From positions 1 to 6,027 of the forward strand of contig DATDCY010000263.1 in the NCBI GenBank assembly GCA_036524115.1: 6,027 bases of DNA, given 5' to 3'. This DNA comes from a bacterium. GTDB lineage: Bacteria > JAUVQV01 > DATDCY01. The position numbers and the translations under genes are program-made. Position 1 is the stretch's first letter, and the number at the start of each line of letters is the position of its first letter. The notes below the pieces were generated by a model. It saw only the letters and a list, made by a program, of their open reading frames with translations. It had not been told where the DNA came from and did not search any database. Positions 1 through 4,961 of this stretch are shown here, one piece after another.

Positions 1-68
1 GGACGGCGGCCGCTAGCGCGCCGCGCCGGGTCCCGCAGGGGGCTCCGCCAGGTGCGCGCCGCCGCGCC

Positions 69-719
69 TCACCAGCGGTACTCGAGCCCGAGCGAGACGA
101 GCTTCGCGTCGGTGATGTCGATGTCCATCACGTCGCCCTCGAGCCGGAGGTGCCAGTTGCCCGTGAAGTTCCAGGTCGCCCCCAGCCCGTAGGTGAAGCT
201 CGTCCCGGACTTGTCCAGCATCCGGTCCTGCCGCTCGCCGCTGGGGAGGAAGAAGTTCGAGTCGTAGCTCGTGTTCCAGAAGAGCACCCCGCCGCGCCCG
301 AAGACCTGCGCCCGCCCGAACCGCTGCCCGAGCTGCACCGTGACGCCCGTGCCGTAGAGCGAGACCTTCGTCTCCCCGGTCCCCCGCTCCGCCGGCGGCT
401 TGAAGTAGTCGAAGGTCGCGTTGACCTCGCCGAGCTCGGCCGCGGTCACCTCGAAGCCGACGTTGTCGTTGATCCAGTAGCCGCCGTAGAGCCTGAAGCC
501 GGCGTTGCCCTCGTCGGCGGTGATGTCGTCGAACTCGATCCCCTCCATGCTGAGGCTGCGCCCCGGGATGCGGATGTCCGAGTAGCAGGGCGCGAAGCCG
601 ATGTAGATGCCCTCGAACCAGGAGCGACCGTCCTCGGCGTGCGCGTCCGCGGGCGCTAGCGCCGTCCCCAGGGCCAGAACGAACCCGACCACTGCCACGG
701 TTCTCGCGAGTGTGACCAT
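69..719 (-). CDS. small outer-membrane beta-barrel protein (OmpA/OMP_b-brl-like), secreted
   Basis: This is a 216-residue protein predicted to sit in the outer membrane. Residues 1-28 form a Sec signal peptide: a short basic start (R6), a hydrophobic core and an AHA cleavage site before E29-D30. The mature part shows alternating hydrophobic/polar stretches that I can divide into about eight strands (roughly 34-51, 71-82, 86-97, 117-131, 136-152, 173-185, 188-200, 206-216). It ends in ...GLEYRW, the aromatic C-terminal residue typical of BAM-assembled barrels. The segment YGGYWINDNVGFEV followed by ELGE resembles the small OMP_b-brl/OmpA-type barrel family. An upstream in-frame start at 791 exists. 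The ATG at 719 is chosen because a strong SD lies 5 nt before it and the signal peptide begins there. The gene follows the helicase in the same direction but has its own promoter candidate. A lone cysteine (C45) is unpaired. No specific ligand or pore function can be read from the sequence; an OmpW-like or adhesin-like barrel is possible. Confidence 0.85.
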   Translation of the reverse strand: MVTLARTVAVVGFVLALGTALAPADAHAEDGRSWFEGIYIGFAPCYSDIRIPGRSLSMEGIEFDDITADEGNAGFRLYGGYWINDNVGFEVTAAELGEVNATFDYFKPPAERGTGETKVSLYGTGVTVQLGQRFGRAQVFGRGGVLFWNTSYDSNFFLPSGERQDRMLDKSGTSFTYGLGATWNFTGNWHLRLEGDVMDIDITDAKLVSLGLEYRW

Positions 720-721
720 TG

Positions 722-732
722 CCCCCTCCCTC
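722..732 (-). promoter_or_regulatory. ribosome binding site deciding the start of the barrel gene
   Basis: Reading the minus strand, GAGGGAGGGGG precedes CA-ATG. The GGAGG core is at 729-725, 5 nt from the ATG at 719. It supports this start over the longer in-frame ORF that begins at 791. Confidence 0.75.
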
Positions 733-836
733 GTGCTGTGTGAACCGCGGGCGCCGATGCGCGGCCGGGCGCGGGCGCCTCCACCTCTCACTTTGGGACA
801 TCGGTATCGCGGCCGGAACGCCGCGCGATGCGCGCC

Positions 837-865
837 ACTATCGCCGCGCCCGGCGGGAATGTCAA
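837..865 (-). promoter_or_regulatory. sigma70-type promoter for the barrel gene
   Basis: On the minus strand, a perfect -35 TTGACA (865-860) is followed by a 17-bp spacer and a -10 GATAGT (842-837, 4 of 6 matches to TATAAT). Transcription would start near 830, giving a leader of about 110 nt before the ATG at 719. The promoter lies downstream of the helicase stop, so the barrel gene can be transcribed on its own. The spacer begins TTCCCG, as at the promoter near 4896. Confidence 0.6.
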
Positions 866-915
866 CGCGCAGTCGTCGGCGGGCCTGCGGCCGCGATCGG
901 CTTCGCGCCGGGGGC

Positions 916-3900
916 TCAGCGCGCCCGTGGCGGCGCGAGCTGCTCGAGGTCCCAGTCCAGGCGCAGCTCCAGGAGCGTCCCGTCGCGGCTGAGGTAGCGC
1001 ACGTACCCGGCCTCGAGACCGTGGCGGAAGAGCTGCTCGGTGATGCGCACGTCGGCGCGGCAGTACTCCTCGACGAGGTCGAGGCGTCCCGCGCGGACCC
1101 AGGCCAGCGACTGCAGGCCGTCGGCGGTCTTCGTCGCGCCGAGCGTGTGCTCGGTCAGGTGGGCCAGCGAGAGACGGAAGCCGAGGCGCCGGCGCACGTC
1201 GGCGAGGATGTCGAAGACCTTGCCCTCGGCGCCCAGCCGCGCGAGCGTGCCGTCGTCGTAGGCCGAGAGCACCTTGAAGTCGAAGCCCACGATGTTGAAG
1301 CCGACGACGAGGTCCGCCTTGCGCAGCAGCGCAAAGAGCGCGTCCGCCTGGTGCTCGAGGAAGGCGTGCGCCTCGCCGGTGAGGCTGTCGGCGACGACGG
1401 CGACGGCGAGGCCCATGAGGTGGCTGTTGTGCCAGCCGCCGACCTCGTCGGCGCCGCGCAGCGTCTCGACGTCGAGCACCATGACGCGCGTCGCGTCGTA
1501 CTGCGGCTCCTCCACCAGCGCGACCAGCGGCTCGTCGGCGCATTCCGCCTCGTCCGCGGACGCCGCCTGCTCGCGCCAGGCGCGCGCGTCCGGGTGGTCC
1601 AGCAGCAGCTTGAGCACCGTCACGGCCGCCTCCTTGTCGAGCGGGACGTTGCCGTTGCCGCACTTGTTGGAGTAGATGCACGCCGGGCAGCCGGCCTCGC
1701 ACTCGCAGGAGCCGATCAGCTCCAGGGTGCGCTCGAGCAGCTCGCCGATGCGCGCGAAGCTCGCCTCCGCCAGGCCGACGCCGCCGGCGTAGCCGTCGTA
1801 GATGAAGATCGCGCCCTTGCCGACCTGCGCGTGCAGGGGTGTCGAGATCCCGCCGACGTCGTCGCGCTCGCACAGCGCGAACAGCGGGAAGAGCGCGATC
1901 GCCGCGTGCTCGACGGCGTGGATGCCGCCCATGTAGTTGAGGCGGCGGCCGGCGACCGCGCGCGGCACGAACTCGTCGATCTCGATCCAGAGGCCGATCG
2001 TCTCGAATGACGACGGCGGCAGCTCCAGCTCGTGGACCGAGAGGCGCTCGCCGGAGGAGACGCGCTTCTTCTCGTAGCCGACGACGCGCTCGGTGACCTT
2101 GAGCTCGCCGAGCCGGCAGACGAAGTTGTGCACCAGCTTGCTGCGGCGCGTGGCGAGGATCTCCGTCTCCTTCTCGCGGTGCGGCAGCGTGTAGTAGTCC
2201 ACGTCCACCGGCCGCGCCCAGAGGTTGCGCCGGTCCAGGTCGAGGCGGGTCACCTGGTACTGCGCGGCGCGGTGCAGGTAGATGGCGCCGGGGTGCCCCT
2301 CGGAGAAGGCGCGGTTGCCGTCGAGGCTGCCGATGACCCGCGGTTTCGCGCCGGGGGCCGGGGCCTCCTCGGCGTCGCCCCGCTTGCGCCGCCGGCCGGC
2401 CGGCGGGGACAGCGGCGGCTCGCGCTCCTCGGGCGGCAGCAGCACGACGCGGCCGGGATGCGGCGCGTCGCGGTCGGGCTCGACGAGGCGCAGGTCGGGG
2501 TGCGCCCCGGGGAGCGCGCCGGCTCTCTCCGCGAAGATCGTGTACGACTCGCCCGCGCCGCGGATGTCGACGTCCCGCTGCGGCGAGCGCTTGACGGCGT
2601 GCCAGCAGTCCTCGCCGACGGCCCGCACGAGATCGCCGCAGCGCTCGAGCAGCGCGATGGCGTCCGCGACCGCCGTGCCGGCAGCGGGTCCGCGCGGCGG
2701 GAACCAGGGGTCGTCGCGGCGCAGCGGCAGCTCGGCCGCGGCGCACGCCAGGTGCGAGGCGAGCACCGGCAGGTTCTCCGGGTTGATGACGGCCGGCTCG
2801 AAGCCCGAGGCGAAGAAGACGTCCGGGTGCTTCATGAAGTACTGGTCCAGCGCGTCCGGCCCCGCGAGCAGCACGATGAGCGACGCGCGATCCTGCCGCC
2901 CGACCCGCCCGCCGCGCTGCCAGGTCGACGTGATCGACCCCGGGTAGCCGACGAGGATGCAGACGTCCAGTCCGCCGATGTCGATGCCCATCTCCAGCGC
3001 GGAGGTGCTGACGACCGCCTTGAGCGCCCCGGTGAAGAGCCGCTCCTCGATGTCGCGCCGCTCCTCGGGGAGGTAGCCGGAGCGGTACGCGCTGATCGCC
3101 TTGCGCAGCCGCGCGTCCCCGTGCACGGCCCAGGTGTAGACCAGCTCCGTGTTCTTGCGCGACTTGGTGAAGACGATCGTCGCCAGGTCCTCGCGCACCG
3201 CCTCGCGCAGCAGCCGGGCGGCGAGGGTGGCCGGCGAGCGGCGCGCCGGGTTGACGAAGAGGAACGAGCGTCCGGCCTCGGGCGCGCCGTTCTCATCGAC
3301 GACCGCGGGCGCGCGGCCCGTGAGCCGCGCCGCCAGCTCCCCCGGGTTGGCGATCGTCGCCGAGCAGGCGATGATCTGCGGGCGCGCGCCGTAGATCTCG
3401 GCGACGCGCAGCAGCCGCCGCAGCAGGTTCGCGACGTGCGACCCGAAGACGCCGCGGTAGGTGTGGACCTCGTCGAGGACGATGACGCGCAGGTTGGTGA
3501 AGAAGGCCTCCCACTTCGGGTGGAAGGCGAGCATGCCGACGTGGAGCATGTCCGGGTTCGAGATGACGACGTTCGGCGGCGACGTGCGGATCTTCGCGCG
3601 CCGGTGCGCCGGCGTGTCGCCGTCGTAGATCTCGGCGGTGACCCGCCCCTCGAGCCCGCAGGCGGCGGCCAGCTCGCGGAAGGCCCCGAGCTGGTCCTGC
3701 TCCAGCGCCTTGATCGGGAAGAGGTAGAGCGCGCGCGCCTCGGGGTCGGCGAGGCAGTGATCGAGCACGGGCAGGTTGTAGCAGAGCGTCTTGCCGGAGG
3801 CCGTGGGCGTGACCACGACGACGTCCTCGCCGGCGAGGGCCCGGCGCACCGCCTCGGCCTGGTGCAGCCAGGGGCGCTCGATGCCGAGGCCCGCGAGCCC

Positions 3901-4041
3901 CGCCAGCAGCTCCGGCCGCAGCCGCGACGGGAAGACGCCGAAGCTGGCCGCGCGCGGCGGGATCTCCTCGCGGTGGGCGACCTCGGAGACGAGGTCGGCG
4001 TGGCGGCCCAGGCGCTCGAGGAAACGCGCGATGCGGCTCAT
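916..4041 (-). CDS. MrfA/YprA-type SF2 helicase fused to a C-terminal DEDD 3'-5' exonuclease domain
   Basis: This 1041-residue cytoplasmic protein probably acts in DNA repair. Residues 55-390 carry the SF2 helicase motifs: Walker A TPTASGKT (78-85), DEVH (190-193), CSAT (226-229), STSALEMGIDIGGLD (345-359) and QRGGRVGR (375-382). Residues 700-815 match the MrfA Zn-binding (MZB/DUF1998) region, with cysteines C779, C781, C785, C788 and C794 and the motif CGNGN. Residues 520-570 are a Pro/Arg/Glu-rich linker. Residues 851-1012 form an RNase H-like exonuclease domain (YprB type) with D857-x-E859, D921 and Y993-x3-D997. B. subtilis MrfA (about 750 residues) and the nuclease MrfB are separate proteins that repair mitomycin C damage; here they appear fused. 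The ATG at 4041 is chosen over a TTG at 4062 because it falls just after a promoter-like sequence. Neither start has a Shine-Dalgarno site. The substrate and the repair role are inferred from the family. Confidence 0.95.
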   Translation of the reverse strand: MSRIARFLERLGRHADLVSEVAHREEIPPRAASFGVFPSRLRPELLAGLAGLGIERPWLHQAEAVRRALAGEDVVVVTPTASGKTLCYNLPVLDHCLADPEARALYLFPIKALEQDQLGAFRELAAACGLEGRVTAEIYDGDTPAHRRAKIRTSPPNVVISNPDMLHVGMLAFHPKWEAFFTNLRVIVLDEVHTYRGVFGSHVANLLRRLLRVAEIYGARPQIIACSATIANPGELAARLTGRAPAVVDENGAPEAGRSFLFVNPARRSPATLAARLLREAVREDLATIVFTKSRKNTELVYTWAVHGDARLRKAISAYRSGYLPEERRDIEERLFTGALKAVVSTSALEMGIDIGGLDVCILVGYPGSITSTWQRGGRVGRQDRASLIVLLAGPDALDQYFMKHPDVFFASGFEPAVINPENLPVLASHLACAAAELPLRRDDPWFPPRGPAAGTAVADAIALLERCGDLVRAVGEDCWHAVKRSPQRDVDIRGAGESYTIFAERAGALPGAHPDLRLVEPDRDAPHPGRVVLLPPEEREPPLSPPAGRRRKRGDAEEAPAPGAKPRVIGSLDGNRAFSEGHPGAIYLHRAAQYQVTRLDLDRRNLWARPVDVDYYTLPHREKETEILATRRSKLVHNFVCRLGELKVTERVVGYEKKRVSSGERLSVHELELPPSSFETIGLWIEIDEFVPRAVAGRRLNYMGGIHAVEHAAIALFPLFALCERDDVGGISTPLHAQVGKGAIFIYDGYAGGVGLAEASFARIGELLERTLELIGSCECEAGCPACIYSNKCGNGNVPLDKEAAVTVLKLLLDHPDARAWREQAASADEAECADEPLVALVEEPQYDATRVMVLDVETLRGADEVGGWHNSHLMGLAVAVVADSLTGEAHAFLEHQADALFALLRKADLVVGFNIVGFDFKVLSAYDDGTLARLGAEGKVFDILADVRRRLGFRLSLAHLTEHTLGATKTADGLQSLAWVRAGRLDLVEEYCRADVRITEQLFRHGLEAGYVRYLSRDGTLLELRLDWDLEQLAPPRAR

Positions 4042-4050
4042 GGCGCCGAG

Positions 4051-4079
4051 ACGATAGGCCAAGGGCGGCGGAAAGACAA
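4051..4079 (-). promoter_or_regulatory. candidate promoter for the helicase-nuclease gene (near-leaderless)
   Basis: On the minus strand, TTGTCT (4079-4074; 4 of 6) is followed by a 17-bp spacer and TATCGT (4056-4051; 4 of 6). Transcription would begin around 4044-4043, only 2-3 nt before the ATG at 4041. This fits the absence of a Shine-Dalgarno sequence. The box starts TTGTCTTTCC, similar to the other two promoters in the window. Each hexamer is imperfect, so this is moderate evidence. Confidence 0.4.
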
Positions 4080-4086
4080 GGCGCGC

Positions 4087-4126
4087 TCGCCCGGCAGGCC
4101 CGCGCCGACGCCGGCCGCCGGGGCGA
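4087..4126 (-). terminator. GC-rich hairpin after the hcp-like gene, possible weak terminator
   Basis: The arms 4087-4100 and 4113-4126 pair as TCGCCC plus GGCNG with one bulge, one G-U pair and one mismatch; the loop is about 12 nt. The stem begins 2 nt after the TGA of the hcp-like gene. In the direction of transcription it is followed, after about 7 nt, by TTGTCTTTCC, which is only partly T-rich. It could end hcp-like transcription or simply protect the mRNA end. In such GC-rich DNA a chance stem is possible. Confidence 0.4.
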
Positions 4127-4128
4127 GA

Positions 4129-4647
4129 TCAGGGGTAGCTCTTCTCGATCTTGCCGACGAGCACCCCGCTATTGTTGTAGATGTAGTAGATCATCTGCAT
4201 CGCGTGGTACCCGTCGAACACGACGACTTCGGTGGCATTCTTTCCTCCCTGCTCGGGCTGCACCGCGGTGATGAAAACGCCCGTCAGCACGAGCTGGAAG
4301 ATGGGCTTCAAGCCCGCGTCGCCGATGACCGCGCAGGCGTCGACGATGACTTCGCTCACGAGGCCGCCCCCGAGCGCCGCGAAGGCCAGGCCGACGGTGG
4401 CGCGGTCCAGTTTCTTGGCGATTCGCATCGGACCCGGCACGGCAGTCTGGCCGAGCGGGTGGGACACGTCCAGGGTGAAGCCCTCGATGTCGATCCACTT
4501 CATGTGATCGACCTGCCGGGACCCTCCGTTGACACCTGTGACTTTCAGGAAGAAATCGGTCGGGTCCGGGGCGGCCGACGCCGGCCAGGCGGCTGCCAGC
4601 GTGCAGAGCGCGAATATCGCGGCGATGAGGCGGGTGTGTGTCTTCAT
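4129..4647 (-). CDS. exported Hcp-family (T6SS tube-like) protein with signal peptide
   Basis: The product is 172 residues. Residues 1-25 form a Sec signal peptide (K2, R6, hydrophobic core, ASA cleavage site). C15 lies inside the core and lacks a lipobox, so it is not a lipoprotein. The mature 147 residues resemble the Hcp family (PF05638). DFFLKVTGVNGGS (31-43) followed by WIDIEGFTLDVSHP matches the family N-terminal strands; KKLDRATVGLAFAALGGG corresponds to the conserved K-x-D-x-A/S region; the later strands LVLTGVFITAV and ATEVVVFDGYHAMQMIYYIY also fit. Hcp forms hexameric rings of the type VI secretion tube and is cytoplasmic before assembly, so a signal peptide is odd. No other T6SS gene is visible. 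The ATG at 4647 is set by AAGGAGG 8 nt upstream. By hand count about 20 of 172 codons end in A or T, against about 9 of 356 in the carbamoyltransferase gene. A periplasmic or surface role is inferred; the exact function is unknown. Confidence 0.8.
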   Translation of the reverse strand: MKTHTRLIAAIFALCTLAAAWPASAAPDPTDFFLKVTGVNGGSRQVDHMKWIDIEGFTLDVSHPLGQTAVPGPMRIAKKLDRATVGLAFAALGGGLVSEVIVDACAVIGDAGLKPIFQLVLTGVFITAVQPEQGGKNATEVVVFDGYHAMQMIYYIYNNSGVLVGKIEKSYP

Positions 4648-4655
4648 GGGGGTCT

Positions 4656-4662
4656 CCTCCTT
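4656..4662 (-). promoter_or_regulatory. ribosome binding site of the hcp-like gene
   Basis: AAGGAGG on the minus strand ends 8 nt before the ATG at 4647. It is the best Shine-Dalgarno site in the window and rejects the longer in-frame start at 4812, which would bury the signal peptide. Confidence 0.8.
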
Positions 4663-4670
4663 CGGGTTGG

Positions 4671-4701
4671 GCCCCGCGACGGGGCGCGGTTGTCGCGCGA
4701 C
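4671..4701 (-). repeat. overlapping inverted repeats in the hcp-like leader
   Basis: Three short dyads overlap. GCCCCG-N3-CGGGGC spans 4671-4685. GTCGCGCGAC is a 10-bp palindrome at 4692-4701. CGCGAC (4675-4680) can instead pair with GTCGCG (4692-4697). The first stem ends 8 nt upstream of the Shine-Dalgarno site, so the structures are mutually exclusive alternatives close to the ribosome site. No ligand-binding motif is recognised. Confidence 0.3.
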
Positions 4702-4886
4702 CCTCTTGGCCGAGGCGAAAGTCATCGCAGGCCGGATCGGTTCGCGCACGCCACTCCTGCTCCGATGGGGAACGCGAGACTCAACGGTGGCCCAAGCTCG
4801 AGGCTTTGTCAAACGAGTCGGGCCCGTGACGTTCGAGGGGCGGGTGGGCGACGACGACCCCGCGAATGTCTACATCACCCAACCTG

Positions 4887-4907
4887 CGGGAAAAATTGAC
4901 TTTCCCG
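4887..4907. promoter_or_regulatory. inverted repeat over the -35 box, candidate operator
   Basis: CGGGAAA (4887-4893), a 7-bp centre and TTTCCCG (4901-4907) form a perfect 7-7-7 dyad. The -35 hexamer TTGACT (4896-4901) lies inside it, so a dimeric repressor bound here would block RNA polymerase. The regulator is unknown. Confidence 0.4.
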
Positions 4908-4924
4908 GGGTGCGCGGGTAGTAT
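4896..4924 (+). promoter_or_regulatory. sigma70-type promoter for the carbamoyltransferase gene
   Basis: TTGACT (4896-4901; 5 of 6) is followed by a 17-bp spacer and TAGTAT (4919-4924; 4 of 6). An A5 run at 4891-4895 lies just upstream. Predicted transcription starts near 4931, leaving a leader of about 27 nt before the GTG at 4958. Confidence 0.65.
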
Positions 4925-4934
4925 CCGGTGCCCA

Positions 4935-4961
4935 ATGACCCGCGCGGATCGCACCTCGTGA
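4935..4961 (+). other. possible 8-codon leader ORF overlapping the GTG start
   Basis: An ATG at 4935, 3-4 nt after the predicted transcript start, opens an 8-codon frame (MTRADRTS). Its TGA (4959-4961) overlaps the GTG start of the carbamoyltransferase gene as GTGA. It could couple translation, since only a weak GGA stands before the GTG. It may equally be chance. Confidence 0.2.

Larger units (their letters stand above)
4648..4957. other. 310-bp divergent intergenic region
   Basis: This stretch separates the minus-strand hcp-like gene from the plus-strand carbamoyltransferase gene. It holds the hcp ribosome site and leader dyads (4656-4701) and the carbamoyltransferase promoter with its dyad (4887-4924). 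For the hcp-like gene I see only an isolated TTGACA on the minus strand (4812-4807) with no acceptable -10 at 16-18 bp; next to it is a weak AAGC-N5-GCTT dyad at 4794-4806. No small gene, tRNA or recognisable riboswitch is seen between 4702 and 4886. Confidence 0.6.

Noticed and set aside
1-68. Possible terminator or end of another gene at the left edge
   Set aside because: Only GC-rich sequence with short dyads and no T-run is present, and no coding frame can be supported in so short a stretch.
652-663. Perfect 12-bp palindrome GGCGCTAGCGCC, with a related CGCTAGCG at 11-18
   Set aside because: The first lies in the signal-peptide coding region and the second near the window edge. Short GC palindromes are expected here, and no spacing or repeat unit suggests a site.
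902-2358. Repeated TTCGCGCCGGGGGC at 902-915 and 2345-2358
   Set aside because: A 14-bp match in GC-rich DNA, one copy in coding sequence; no flanking homology and no mobile-element features.
788-2746. A 652-codon minus-strand frame overlapping the helicase in another register
   Set aside because: The translation is Arg/Ala/Gly/Pro-rich with no motif; it is a shifted reading of the true gene.
4784-4812. Minus-strand promoter for the hcp-like gene based on TTGACA at 4812-4807
   Set aside because: The -10 position at a 17-bp spacing is CACCGT and no better hexamer is found nearby, so the real promoter remains unidentified.
2032-4899. A 955-codon open frame on the plus strand antisense to the helicase gene
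   Set aside because: It mirrors the GC-biased codons of the helicase. Its translation is a low-diversity mix rich in R, A, V, E, D and L without domains, whereas the minus frame carries complete helicase motifs.
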